Below are positions 33,411 through 46,622 of a stretch of 64,000 nucleotides of DNA, in pieces; position 1 is the first letter of the stretch, and each line of letters opens with the position of its first letter. The DNA comes from Hippophae tibetana. Lineage: Eukaryota; Streptophyta; Magnoliopsida; Rosales; Elaeagnaceae. The notes below the pieces were generated by a model, which did not search any database, was not told where the DNA came from, and worked only from the letters and a program-made list of their open reading frames with translations. The stretch spans positions 8,533,319 to 8,597,318 of the forward strand of contig CM072808.1 in the NCBI GenBank assembly GCA_037013495.1, given 5' to 3'. Made by a program: the position numbers and the translations under genes.

Positions 33411-35091
33411 GAAATAAATTTAGACATTTCTACCAAATGTTTTATTTGAAATTACATGAATAGGTTTAGGAGTACCCTAAAACTTTTTAAAATACAACAA
33501 TAAACTATTATTAACCCATATATTTGGAAGTGTTAGAGTGCCTTTGAATTTGAATTGAATGAGAAAGCTATGACATTGTATATGTTTTAACACAAGTACG
33601 ATTATTTAGAAAGAATTAAGTAAGGAGACCCTATAGTGCAAGTAGAGAACCAAAGGTGATTTGGTTATGTGAGTGGATAGCTAATGACTTTTCTAAAGCA
33701 TTGATTGCATTGTTTTGAACCACATTCATGTTCAAGTAAATCTAATTTTTACAAATTGTATGTTTATGGAAAGTGCATTCATTTTCACTAGTATTGGAAG
33801 AAACAATTATGTATCAATTTCAATACATTTCAAGAACATACACATCATGAAAATATATATTAGAATCAATAAGGTATATTTAAGATAATTTGCAATCAAT
33901 TAAGATCAAATCAATTTTATTTGATGTACTAATTTTTATATAAACTTGTAAGTTCAGTAAATATTTTACAATTGTTAGAGTATTTTCCCTCATGTATTCA
34001 TGATAGTTGGCTCTACTTAATATTCAAATATGTAGTGACTTGGTAAAACATCATGACCAATAGATTTAATCTAGATTCAGTTCCCTCTGATTTTACAAGC
34101 TTAGTGTCACATTACAAGTTTAGTATGTTGATAAGTTCAGTTAAGTCATTGCGTATATGACTCATGTATCAGTGGAGCCAATTTAGCCATTGTAATGGCT
34201 ATTTCCAGAAAGTTCCCCACATGTGTGATTGGGAGCTAGCACCAGTGTTAAATGTCTCCTCCATATTCGACCAGATCCCTAAGTGCTCTTGGAAGTAAAA
34301 ATACGTTTCTCATGGTTATACATTTTACTAGTATACTAATCATGACACATTACTATATTCTAAAGATAATAGATAGAAAATCATTTTTATCATAATTTCA
34401 TTTCTTTATAAGTCATGAGCATGCCATTTACAACTTTATAGATACCAAATTATAGTTATTTTATGAGACTCAAATTATACATTTATGAGTACATTATTTT
34501 ATCATAAGGATTATATGCAGGTTATTTTTGTTAGCATGTATTTCAAGATAACTCATAAGCATTTCATACATAGTTTACATGAGTATTATAATCTTTTATA
34601 GAACTTTTCCACTCATTGAACTTTCTAGCTCATCCCTTATATTTATTTTTCTTTCCTAGATAACAGGTTTTGAGGTCACGTCATGCTAGTTTGGAGGCTT
34701 AGGATCCACTTTTATTGTGCTATCTAGGTTATTTTTGTCTCCTTGCTGCGTTTTGTAGTGTATTTAGGCTATTGTGTTTTGAGATAGTGACCATTTCTTA
34801 TGTAGTGTATAGTATATATCTTACATGATGTAGTTATGTATGGCCTTGGGCCACTTTCTTGAAATGTAAAGTTATATTAAGTTTGCTAGTTTATGGAAAA
34901 TGTTCTTTTTAGAATTGTTGTCATTTTATTATAGGGAGATAGTTCAATAATTGGGGAGACTCTGTCTAAAATCTTTTAAAATTCTTACATGAAATTTTCA
35001 AGTTAAACTAGAGTTATCTTAGAATGTTAGTTATCATGGTCCTTTAGAACATGTTACATGCTCTAGTGTTGTGCTGAGACGGGTACTGACA

Positions 35092-35109
35092 ATTTGATAT
35101 CAGAGCATG
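35092..35109 (+). other. Primer-binding site of family E
   Basis: 'atttgatatcagagcatg' follows the LTR's terminal CA and matches the ttggtatcagagcatg initiator-Met form with one G-to-A change. Confidence 0.8.
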
Positions 35110-35199
35110 TTGAGTCTATTATGTTTAGATGGTTACTAAGTTTGATAGTACTATCTTATTTATATTTCTTTGTCTTTGTTTTATAGTTTAGATAGAAGT

Positions 35200-36167
35200 A
35201 TACCTCCATGTGGCCTAGGTCATACACGTCTTAAGAGACCTCTCCATAATAAACTAGTTACTTTTAGGAGAGATGACAGTGACATTGACACACTTATAAA
35301 ATCCATAGTAGAGCATATGTTAATGCATCCCTAGTGCATGCGGACTAACTTAGGGTGTCCTAATGCCCAAATATTGGAGAATATTTACCACATGTAGAAA
35401 ACATTACTCCTCATCAAATCAAAAAACCTAATATGCAAGACCTTATTTGAGAGCTAACTCATGTTCTTACAACTCTATTAGAAATATAAATTAGAATCCT
35501 ATTGATAGAGATTATAGCATTGAGCGTTCCATCAAACATAGTTCTACGAGATTTTTGGTACCCCATATGCTGTAGTTGTAGATGACTAGATTACCAAGAT
35601 TGAACAAATGTTTACAATTATGGTTTGCATAGAGGATTAAAATTTTTTATTAGCATCATAATTTTTGGAAGGTAGTACCTAACATTGGTGGACTTCTTTT
35701 CAAAGACAATAAGTGTTTATTGAGACATGAAATAAACTAAATTTCTAAGACTTATTTAGGGACCTCCAGGGATTGCAAAATATGAACTGAGATTTACTGA
35801 GTTGTCCTATTATGCTCCTCGATTAGTGGAAATTGAATCAATAAATGTAAACGATTTTTGCAAGGCCTTTAGGAAGTAATTATAACCCTACTTTCCTTAT
35901 GCAAGAAAACTTAATACAGGGCATTGGTTCAGGTTGCATTATGAGTTGAGCATAGTATTTATTAAGGACAAAGTTATAGGGATATACAAAGATAAAGAAA
36001 TATATGGAAGAGTCACTCAAAAGGTGCCTCAAGTAATAGACCGTCAAAGACATAAGCTATAATTTAGAGTGATAGGAGGTAGCATGAGTAGCTTCAAACC
36101 CCATGATCATACTAGTCAAAGTACTAGTTTTAGCCGAGCTATAATGCAATAAAGAGATGGTAATCAA
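35200..36167 (+). pseudogene. Family E gypsy gag, interrupted by family B
   Basis: The start codon has decayed to ATA at 35200 (IPPCGLGHTRLKRPLHN follows). Capsid text at 35570-35700: YAVVVDDWITKIEQMFTIM, then in other frames FLEGST and HWWTSFQRQ; further on CPIMLLD and RPLGSNY. It ends near 36167 with FKPHDHTSQSTSFSRAIMQ and GNQ, where a zinc knuckle would be expected. At that point the minus-strand family B LTR begins. Stops are frequent. The matching 3' part of this element is not clearly present to the right of the nested insertion. Confidence 0.8.
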
Positions 36168-37746
36168 TGTCACACTTGGAAAAAATGGGTATGTGAAGTA
36201 GAAGGGGTTGAAATTTAAATTATATTTAATGGAAATTTCTTTAATAATCATAAAAAAATAAAAATATTTATAAATCAATGTTATAACAATTCGGGTATGC
36301 TTTAAATAATTTCTATTCGAAAGGTAAAATTCATTGTAAAGTCATAAATTCAAATTAAATACATTTATTAAATCAATAAAAATTTATTAGAGTAGTCTTA
36401 GCCTACTTAACTATAAACCTTGTAATTTCAAAATCCTCTATTCACGATCATATTATCTTCACTATGACTATCTCAAGTGATGTTATTGGGTAGAGAAGGA
36501 AGAGTAGGGGTGAGCTATACATAGCTTAGTAGGAGTGTACTCTAAATATTATTTTAATAAACATTGATTCATGATGCATATTTGTTTATAAATAAAATTT
36601 CATGAATTGTAATCATTATCAATATATAGAATGGAAAGATTTTGTCACAAAGCTCGAGCATACCTATATCTCCTTGATTTTGGGAAAAATGAAAAAAATG
36701 TAAATTATAGCATCCCAATACATGCTCTTACAATATAAAATATGCTATGTGTTATAAATCCAATGCATGATATGTAACCCTATATGTATTAGTCTCCATA
36801 TATATGGGCACATGCACAGTTTAAATGTGTGACACATGTGGGTCCACTTCCAACCTCATCGATATTCATAATATATATGGCATATGTATTGGTCAAATAA
36901 ATGTCATATGGGCCTTCTAAGGGTTTGAAACACAAGGGGGTCCAACTCTAAGGCCAATGTGTAGTCACACTCTGAGGTTTGTGTGTGGTTAAAATTCCGA
37001 GCCATCATAGACGAAAAGACTTCAAGAATAGTCTGTTGCATCCAGTAGCCCATGGGTACCATACTCTGCAAGACAACATACATGCATACTCCCTAGAATA
37101 AAATAATTTTTGTGATGCATGTATAAAAATCTCGGATGCCATATAACATTTTTAACTCTCATTTCATATCAACATTTGATACTCATTTATTTGTATTAAA
37201 GGTTTTTCATGTATGCATAATATGATATTTTTGATAAGTATTTCATTTAAAACAAAATTTTAACATTAAGTATAAAATAATGGCATCCAATTTTCCATTT
37301 TTATCCATAATATATTATGCATCACAATTATTTTATAAAAATAATGCATGAATTTAAAAATTTAGAGTAAGAACCCCATCTAGAATCCTTAACTGAAATA
37401 CTTGGATATTTGTCCCCAAAATTCCCTCCAATTTGTGCCAAAAGGCCTAAAAAAACATAAGGAAAGGATGTTGTAGAGTAAGGGAGAAAGAAGGGAATAA
37501 AAAATATGAGAAAAATGGGTGGTTCAACCCTTTTTTATAGCCAATCGAGGAGTTTTCTAAGGAGCTTTCTAGCTTTGGTAACGAGATGGCAATGAGGTGG
37601 TAGCGAGGTGGTGAAAGTTGTACCGAATTTTCTCGTTCAATTTGATTTTTCACATAATTTGTTTTTGATATATGCTACACTTCAATATATTTTCCAATTT
37701 TTTTTAAAGTAGTTTAGGTACTATAATAAATTTATGGGGTTTTACA
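36168..37746 (-). repeat. Family B 3' LTR, complete, 1,579 bp
   Basis: It starts TGTAAAACCCCATAA at 37746 and ends AGTGTGACA at 36168: intact TG...CA ends. The flanking left 5 bp is ATCAA; the right-hand partner cannot be checked because the other LTR is truncated. The open frames 36057-36278 and 37447-37653 are spurious. Confidence 0.88.
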
Positions 37747-40479
37747 TTCCTTCCCCCTTAAAGAAAATTTTGTTCTCAAAAATTTCACAACTTATTAAGT
37801 TTGAATAGCTCGTGTAGACTTCAAACTTTAACTTCAAAATTTCATTTTCATTGTTAGAATGTTTCCATTGAACCTTTACTAGTGATATTATAATTATTCT
37901 CAAATTCTTGACTTGAAAATCAAATATTACCACTAGTTCTTCTTCATATGACACATTTTCCTATAATAAAAGTTTTGTCTAGTCTACGATAGTATTACAA
38001 TTTCATTGATATTATTTACCTGTGACAATCTTGGTGGTTATTTTGATTGATATGAAACATTGTCAATCCTTTTTATAATTTTGAACGGTTCGATGTAGCA
38101 TAGTGCTAATATTTCCTTTTATTCAAAATGAGTTACTATTTTTTGGGGTTGAACCTTGAAAAAAATGTAGTCATCCATTTTGAAGTTTAATGAATGTTGT
38201 CCACAATTAGCAAAACTCTTATATCGACTTTGAGCTGTTCAAAGTTTGTCTTATGTGATGCAAATAAGTTCAACAATCCACCCATCACACTGGAGATTTA
38301 TACGATCATCTATACAATAACTCTATATTCAAAGCCTCTTGTATACACCTCCATAAATGTGTAGTAAACTTTGGATCTTGATTAGATATGAACGACTTTG
38401 AGAGGTGTGTAGCTATTCTTGTACAAAGTCCATAATTATGTTGTCCTATTTCCATTCTAGTACAAAAAGTAGTTAGAGTGGTTCCACAGGTTTCTTGTAC
38501 TCTGCCTTTACTGGTTAATATGTTATGAAATTGGCTATGAATTGAGCAATATCATTATTCATTCCTTTCTACTAGTATGTCCTTTTTAAATCATGGTAAT
38601 TTTTGTGTTCCCAAGATGCACTATGAGTTTTTGACTTGTGCGCTCCTTCTATGATTTCTTTCTTTTTCTTTCATCACCTTGGAAGTCTATATAGTTGTCC
38701 ATATAAGGTTTCATTTAGGGTTATTCTAGTTCTTGTATAATAGATATTATTGTAGGAAAAATCAATCATTGATGGTTGTTCGATTTGATTTCTCCTAAAC
38801 TTCATTACACATGTTTGCAGCATGTCCTCTAACATTTGAACAATCCTTTTGAATTGCCCATTAGTTTGTATTATGTAGAAATTCCATTGGAAAATCTTCT
38901 TATAATAATTCTACAAATAAGGAGAAGAATTCCAAATCTTGATCTAATATAGTTGACCTTGATATACCATCCGATCATACAATCTTTTGTAAAAATCATT
39001 CACCACATCTTTTTCATTCTGTTGTGCCAGTGAGGTTTTCTTAAAATATGATACATTTTCTACTTCTAAGATGTACTATCAATTCTTATATATTTTCCTC
39101 CATGATTCCTTGTCCTTATAGAGTCTTCATCTAGGATTGCTATCTTTCTATTGAAAACAAAACGTTCTAATAGCAAAAATATATCTATCCATAATTTTTG
39201 CTTGTACTTGTTAAATTGAACCATTTATTATGTTGTGAGGTTGAATATAAATCTATACTTGTCTTTCATCATCTTACAAAATTGATTCATATTTCTTCTA
39301 TCATTTGAGGGTTTTGCCAGATACCAATATTATTTGTGCGACAATTCTGACTCTTAACTTAAGAATTTCTATTTCTTTCTCTATATGAAATCATAATCCT
39401 TTGAAGATACCATTCCTATAATTCCTTTCCTACTTAGATCTTTCTCTACTTCTCCATAGAAAATATAACAATTTCTTAGCTCTTTGCTATTAACTTACTA
39501 CTCGATGATTCTGTTATCAAATTTTCCAAATGTTTTGTTGCTATTGCTATCATTGCAAGTTGACTAATGTACTCTTAATGGATCTTCCTTGGTTTAACCA
39601 CCATAGTTCTCAATGTTGATATCCATTAAATTGCATAGATTCATGTTATTTTCTTTATGAAAATATTAAATTTCCTTTCAAAATAGACGATGCTTCAAGT
39701 TTTAAAAGACATCCTAAATGAAAATCTTGTTTCACTGATCTTTGTGTAAAATTTTAAGTGCATTCAAATCCTTTCCACGATGTGTTAGTGAACACTACAT
39801 GTGATGCTTCGTTAATCAATACAATAATTATGATGTAATCAATAGTCCTATTTTTATGCTTATATTGTTTCTCTATGGTCACGTTCTTTATTTGATATCA
39901 ATTGACATCCTTTTGAATCAATTATGCTAGGGGGTGTCCTAGTCTCCTAATTTCCTTTCTTGAATTTTCATGTAAATTCATCTTTCTTTGATTGCTTTAG
40001 AGTAGTTCTTCCATAAATTCCTCATGCTCCAAGAGTGATTTCTTTAAGCTTGGAAGGTAGTCTAGATACATTCAATACTCTTAACTTGTAAGTGTCGATG
40101 TCTTGACTTTGAAACCTTATGTTCTTAAGTTGGTTAAATTATCCTTCTAATGTTGTTATGATGATGCATAAATTAGGACTTACATCCTTCTTTTTGACTA
40201 GTGTTTTACAAGGGGATGATCTTAGTTGAATGAATCCTTTTACCAATAGTTCATCCAACTATTTCCTTAACTATTTTCTCTACTAGTACCATTTGATAGG
40301 AAGAAATACATCTTGATTATAAAATAAATTTTGAGCTGGGGAAGATCTAGATAATTCTTCAAAAAATGCATTCAAATATTTGTCCATATCAGGTGGCCAT
40401 GTCAAGCTCTTTCAGTCATAAACCATTTCTAGGGAATTTTAGAGGGATTACACTTGTCTGATCTAATCTTCCTTTAGGA
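37747..40479 (-). pseudogene. Family B integrase and RT remnants
   Basis: Reading leftward from 40479: the pre-RT segment (DMDKYLNAFFEELS near 40380), RT start (GFIQLRSSPC near 40230), then decayed RT and RNase H. Integrase zinc-finger and core follow at 38640-38330 (EAHKSKTHS, NDIAQFIANFI, DNIIMDFVQE, SDQDPKF in broken frames). The tail is at 37954-37760, MSYEEELVVIFDFQVKNLR then LVKVQWKHSN, the chromovirus-type integrase C-terminus. A polypurine tract (taagggggaaggaa) lies at 37747-37760. Better preserved than the plus-strand copy but non-functional. Confidence 0.8.
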
Positions 40480-40484
40480 TGATG
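40480..40484. other. Target site duplication TGATG (left)
   Basis: Matches TGATG at 45573-45577 exactly. Joining the flanks restores the family B sequence seen at 11480-11500, confirming the insertion point of the copia element. Confidence 0.9.
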
Positions 40485-41717
40485 TGAAAGTTCATTTAGT
40501 TATAAATCTAAATATCTAGTCAACCAAATTATGGTAAATTAAAATTTTGTAAGCAACATAACCAATCACGTGTACATAAAGTAATGCAGAAATAAAAAAA
40601 GATCAGCATATAAGACTTTTAGGTGGAAACAACCTAGACCATACCAATGATCTAGGAGTAAAACCACCGATCTACCGAACTATCCACTATGAAAAATAAG
40701 TATCTAGATATGAGGCTGGACTCAAATTATCCATCCAGGTAATGCTCCTACGTAACCTACTTACAAGCCATTGCTTTGCTTATAGTCTCTACAAGATAGG
40801 TGTTCAAATCTTGACTAGTGTTTCAATAAACTCAAGTCCCACGAATTAATCAAACCCATATCGCTGTCACTTGAAAAGTTAGCACATAAACATAAGTGCA
40901 AGTGTGTTTCCTAGAGTAGATTCAATAATAAAAAACCCTAAATAGTTAATTTAAACAATATATTAGATAAATCGAAAACAACTAGAAACTCTAGAATAAT
41001 CAGTTAGAAACACAGTAACACAATTATCATTGTAGGCTTGTTAATCCATCAAATACAAACAAAACTGTTTGATAAATTAACTTAATAAAAAAACTTACTT
41101 GAAAAATATTAACAACATAAGAGAGAATAAAAAATAAAGAGAATAAGCACATTAGCTCTTGCATGGTTAGTTTCAATTTTTTGCTTAACTTTCCATTTAT
41201 AGAATATTTTGAACCACATTAGGTTAAAATGGAATTACCATATTGTCCATAAAACTAGTAAAAATACTTTTGAGAAATAAGAAAAATACTGTAAAAAAAC
41301 CAACGCAATTCATATTAGAAATACATTTGAAAATAAGATAACAGGCTACTCGATCGATCCACTCAAATTCTCAATCGATCGATCGAATATTCACTCGATT
41401 GATCCAAAATACATTTAACTAATATTTACAAAAAAATGGATTGATTGAGTATATCTCATGATCAATTTAGTCATATATTAAAATTATACTAATTAAGTTT
41501 ATTACTCCATTCATCGAGTGGTTCAAATTCATATTTTCCCTATTGTGTTTAATATGCAGTCTAACATGCACATGAATAAAAATATACCTGATATGTGATC
41601 GTTGAGGCACAATAGTTTCTATGGCTTGAAATATTCTTCTAAGATACATTGTGAAACTAAAATTACAATTAAACATTTTGTTTCACAAATATTTTCAACA
41701 CTAACATAAACCTAACA
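40485..41717 (-). repeat. Family D 3' LTR, 1,233 bp
   Basis: TATA box CTATAAATGG on the minus strand at 41193-41202. A dense group of TCGATCGAT-type motifs lies at 41350-41405. The ORF 41467-41676 is not conserved in the other LTR. Confidence 0.88.
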
Positions 41718-43300
41718 ATCTTCCCCTTGGCATATTTCGTGTGATAAAACCTTTTTCTCACTACATAATGCTCATAAGAAAATTAAATTTTTACATAGTG
41801 GTACTATCCTATGATCCGGAAGAACCATCTTCCCTTGATTCTTGAAGGCTTATGTGAACACTGAAAGTCAAAAACATGAATAGCCAAATAACTTGTCCCG
41901 AAAAACTAACTATTGATTAGTTTAGTATATATAAAAATATAAAAAGTGAAGAATATTTATAATTGAGTAATTATTAGATAGAAATTAAAAGCTTTAGTCC
42001 CCTATATGTAATATCTCCAAAGTGCACCCCTTAAATTAGCTCTCCTCTGTTTGTAGATTTTTTAATTAAATTTCTAAATTTTCTTCTCATTATTTTCATA
42101 CGAATAAATAATGTAATCATAAAACAAAGACAACATGTTGATCAAGTAAGCAGTGTATTTAATGATTAAAAAGTGGAGTACACATTCTTAAAAGCTCAAA
42201 ATAGAGAGCTAAAAACAATATGTTTTTCAAAAATTAATAAACTCTATCTAAATTCTACGATCCCTCTAAATAAATTAGAGTTATCTTAACATGGATACAA
42301 CAATACACACAAATTATGAAATTAATTTTTTTTTCAAAGTGTGACTATCCATTGACAACATAAATATATGTAGACAAGACAAACAAACACATTAATACAT
42401 ATGGTGACATATCTAAAATAACAAAAGTAAAACATGTGTTGGAACTACAGTAGGATATCAATTCATTCATTTATGATTAGTTATGAAAGATTTAAAAGCA
42501 GTATCACCTCTCATAAAAACAATTGCAGTTGAATTCATAATTTCCCAAAATAAAATTTACTTACCAAGAGAGAACTTTAATATATTTTTTTGTATTCCCC
42601 TCTTGTATTAATATTTTTATGAGGAGTTGGTTATTTATTTTCTTTTTGTATAACCAATTATATTAATATTTTTGTGAGAGATTGGTTATTTATTTTCTTT
42701 TTCTTTTTATGCATGCAAAATCTTTTGTATTTTTATTTTTTTCCTTTAATATTTTTATCATTATTTTTTTTAAGGATATGAGCACAAGCTAGAATACCTA
42801 GTATGATGATTTTCAAACTAGTTATTAGGTAGCTCTCTCTATTAATTTTGGTAACTTTCACACATCACACTATGTAACCCTTTCAAAATTAGGTTGTCTT
42901 TATAGCAACATTTTATATAGTGAAAGAGAGAGTTCAATCGTAATTTTCACAGTCAAGGTTATCTCCTACCCTAAAATATCCCATACTTAGTATGTGAGTA
43001 GGTTCTTGTTAACATCGATCATTAAATGTGAAAAATATATAAATGTGCAAGTTAAAATGTACATTTGTATAATGTATAGCCAATCAAAATAAATATGAAT
43101 AATGATGATGTCAATGTTAAAGCATATCTACTTCCCTCCTTTTATTCATTTCTTGAAACTAAGAAACATCAATAAAAAAATTAAAACTAAAGATGTTCTC
43201 CTAAGGTCAATCAAACACTTATATGAAAGTATCTAGGTGAAGCAATAAAGAACGACGTTAGGTGACCCGAAAGAGACAATCTTTCTTAACCTAAACCTTT
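41718..43300 (-). other. Noncoding 3' internal region of family D
   Basis: After the polypurine tract no coding sequence is recognised. It contains a ~58-bp tandem duplication at about 42603-42710 ('tattaatattttt(a/g)tgag', 'gttggttatttattttc'). This replaces the space normally occupied by pol. Confidence 0.6.
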
Positions 43301-44290
43301 TTGAATTTTGGTTTCTTTATATCTTAAGGGTTGGAAATCAACTACCTTAGTTGCTGTAGGTATATTCTTGGACTTACCTTTAGATTTCTCATTCATCCTA
43401 AATCAAAATGCAGTATGCATGATAGGGTGATGGTAGTTAGTCCTAGAATTGCGAGTGTTGAATTTCACATGCCTCTTTAAACCAACAATTTCATGCTTTA
43501 TAGTAGAATTTTTGAATATGTTATTTTAATTTCCATTCATCCTAGAATATGATGCGACATGCATAGATGGATGATAGTTATGAGTTATACTATGTGAAGC
43601 ATAGAAAGCATTATTAAATTTAGGAGAATTCATCAAAAATATACACTTGGCCTAATATGACATTTTCGACCACAATGATGACAAACAGGCACAAACTTAA
43701 TAGATTTTTCAATCACAGGTGAAAAAGTTCTATGTTTATAGTGAATAACATTAAGAGTAAGGTTAGGAGGCCTTACCACAGTAGTTTTTGGATTTTGAAG
43801 GTGTATTTGTATCCTATGGAGTAGATGTGTTGGAATTTTTTACAAACTTAGTTTTTTTGAAGATGATGGGGCAGGATTCTCATCTACATAGCCTAGTCCT
43901 CTCTTATTTTCAACAGGTTTTCCATAATCCATAATTTTGTTTAACCTTTCTACTTCTTTTGATTATTCAAGTCCTTACATTAAATTCTTATTTTTTTCTG
44001 TTTAAGATCTGTAAGACTTGAATTCAAAATATTAGTAAATCCAGATAGTTTAATTTTTTCTTTTTCTATAATTGAGGAGTTTATTTCAAAGGATTTAAAT
44101 TTATCTTTAAATTTAGCTACTTCCTTATTTCATCTTAAATAATCTATGAACACTTCTTCAATAATGGTGAAACTAAATTTATTGAGTAGAAATGCAGCAT
44201 CACTTTCTTTATTATGTGAAATATCACCCTTAATAAAATTATCCATGACAAGGTCCTAGGCAAAACTAAGTGTATCTAGTGGCCAAATTT
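43301..44290 (-). pseudogene. Copia gag remnant of family D
   Basis: On the minus strand the text DYGKPVENKRGLGYVDENPAPS (43930-43865), then in another frame PVCHHCGRKCHIRPSV (43690-43645). The latter is a CX2CX4HX4C zinc knuckle whose last Cys has become Val. A lysine-rich coiled stretch precedes it (44240-43950). Gag binds element RNA through this knuckle. Frames are broken by stops and shifts. Confidence 0.75.
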
Positions 44291-44298
44291 TTACCAAA

Positions 44299-45572
44299 TG
44301 AAAGTTCACTTAGTTATGGATCTAAATATCTAGTCAACCAAACTATAGTAAATTAAAATTTTTTAAGTGGCCAAACAACCAATTACGTGTACATAAAGTA
44401 ATGAAGAAATAAAAATATCAACACATGAGATTTTTAGGTGGAAACAACCTAGGCCATACCAGTGACTTAAGAGGAGAACCACTAGTCCACTGAACCACCT
44501 GACTAGCCACTATGAAAAATAAGATCCAATTTTAAGGTTAGGACCTAAACTATTCACCCAAGTAATGCCCCCAAGAAACCTACTTACAAGTCACAGCTTT
44601 GATCATAGTCTCTACAGGATAGGTGTTCAAATCTAGACTAGCATTTTGACAAACTAGAGTCACATGAGTTAATCAAACCTACAACGTTATCACCTGAAAA
44701 GTTATAAAATAAACATAAGTGCAAGTGTGTGTCCTGGAGTAGATTCAATAATGAAAAACCCTAACTAGATTTAAACAATATTTTAGATAAATAAAAAATA
44801 ACTAGCAACTGTAGAACAATTAGTTAAAAGTATGATAATATAATTTTTTTGTAGGCATGTTAATCCATCAAATACAACCACAAATGTTTGATATATTAAC
44901 TGAATGAAGAAGCATATTTGAATACTTTTAGCAACACAAGAGAGAGAATAAAAGATGAAGAAAATAAGCACAATGGCTCTTGTGTTATTAGTTTCAAATG
45001 TGTGCATAGGTTTGTATTTATAGAATATTTTGAAGCACATTAGGCTAAAGTGAAATTATCATATTGTCCATAAAATTAGTTAAAATATTTTTAAGAAATA
45101 ATGACAGTATTGTGAAAAACCAATCCAATTTGTATTAGAACTATGTTTGAAAATAAGATAATTGGCTGCTCCATTGATCCACTCAATTGATCAATAGATT
45201 GAGTACAGTGGTCAATCGATCGAACATCCACTCAATTGATCCAAAATACTTTAACCAAGATTTAAAAACAAGTGGATTGATCGAGTATATCACTCAATCA
45301 ATATAGTCATATATTAAAATAAGATTTATTAGGTTTATTACTCTATCAATTCTGTATACACTTGATCAATTGAGTGGTTCAAATTCATATTTCCCCTATT
45401 GTGTTTAATAGGAAATCTAACGTGCATGGGAATATAAATATTCCTAATATATGATTGTTGAGGCATGATAGTTTCTATGGCTTTAAATATTATTCTAAGA
45501 CACACAAAGGAACTAAATTACAATTAAACATTTTGTTTCATGAATATCGCCAATATTAACATAAACCTAACA
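44299..45572 (-). repeat. Family D 5' LTR, 1,274 bp
   Basis: Starts TGTTAGGTTTATGTT at 45572, ends GTGAACTTTCA at 44299. TATA box CTATAAATA on the minus strand at 45015-45023. It differs from the 3' LTR at roughly 15 percent of visible positions plus small indels, so the insertion is old. The ORF 44783-45040 is spurious. Confidence 0.88.
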
Positions 45573-45577
45573 TGATG
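45573..45577. other. Target site duplication TGATG (right)
   Basis: Partner of 40480-40484. Confidence 0.9.
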
Positions 45578-46622
45578 CTTAAGGAAAATATAGAAAGATT
45601 AACTCTTTACATCGAGAAATTGATTGTTTCAAACATAAAGGATATTAAAAAAAGAATCCAAGAGAAAAAATTGAAATAAAGGGTTTTATAAGTTTTAATT
45701 ATGGGTGACACAAGTGTCAAAAAGAATTTGTATCAAAAAGTTGTGAAGTAAAATCAAATCATCATTGATTTTTGGTCGCTCCTGTCAAATATCAGGAAGA
45801 CTTGCTTTTGTGATTCTTATCCTAGAGGTGTGTCACTTATATCCTTGTCCTTTCTTTATATAGATTTATGCCGATTAAGAGTTTACGAGGGATTTGATTA
45901 TTCTTTAAAAGGTTGTCAAATTGATTGGTAAGATTTGAAGGACGATTCTTGAAAAGGTTGTCTTGGTCATCAAAAAATTTCTTCATTCAATTGTCAACCA
46001 GACTGTTGACTTTAACTTGTAGAATTCCTTCAAATATTTCATGCTCTATAGTAGAAAATGTTTCTTATCCATTTTTTGTAATCCAATTTGACATTAATCG
46101 TCTTATGGAAATATTGGTGACATAATATCCAATAATTAAATCGATACTTTTGATGATCTTATTTTTGGTTCAACTTGTTCAATCTCATATGTGAGTGCTA
46201 CAATTTTTTTAGAAGACTCCTATACCTCAGTAACAAGAAAATGCCAACAATTGCTCCCATAGTCGGTTCAATCCTATGAATCATTCACAAAAGGTCTTAA
46301 TTCTCCAAAAAAATCAATTTGTGGCTAAAGTGAACCCGTTTAGAAGGTAGGTGACACATCTTTTTTTTCTTTTCAAAAACATCTCGTAGTGAAATGAAAT
46401 TGGCCATTTCTTTGAAATAAAGAAGATGAGTCCTTACAACTCTTTATTGGTGGTATATTCTATCATTTCATCTTAGGTTCTTCTTGACTTCAATCATTAC
46501 TTAATGGAATTAATTTGCACATATTTCTTATTGGCTATTATATGAGTAGGTAGTTGAAACAAAAACAACTTTTAGAAGAAAATTTATTCTTGTGAGATCA
46601 AAACCAGGTTCTCTTACCAAAC
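45578..46622 (-). pseudogene. Family B primer site, gag and protease start
   Basis: The primer site, TTTGGTAAGAGAACCTGG on the minus strand, is at 46604-46621, next to the LTR end. The rest matches 10320-11490 of the plus-strand element in order, without the 131-bp duplication, and is too decayed to read domains. The frame at 45925-46125 is spurious. Confidence 0.65.

Larger units (their letters stand above)
31190..35091 (+). repeat. Long LTR of family E gypsy element; 5' limit uncertain
   Basis: The 3' end is firm: ...GGGTACTGACA at 35091 followed by a primer site. The 5' limit could be TGTTTTTGTCCC at 31191, right after the family A LTR, giving about 3.9 kb. Such length is known for Del/Tekay-type gypsy LTRs, but a second copy to confirm it is not in the window. 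It contains two repeat blocks (31310-31505 and 32700-33410) and no genes. Confidence 0.5.
40485..45572 (-). mobile_element. Copia family D element without pol, 5,088 bp
   Basis: LTRs 40485-41717 (3') and 44299-45572 (5') read on the minus strand TGTTAGGTTTATG...GAACTTTCA. Polypurine tract 'aaggggaaga' adjoins the 3' LTR at 41718-41730 and a decayed primer site (tttggtaaaaatttgg) adjoins the 5' LTR. The 2.6-kb internal region holds a gag remnant but no protease, integrase or RT. TGATG is duplicated on both sides. Motifs in gag suggest a SIRE-like lineage; that is inference. Confidence 0.9.
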
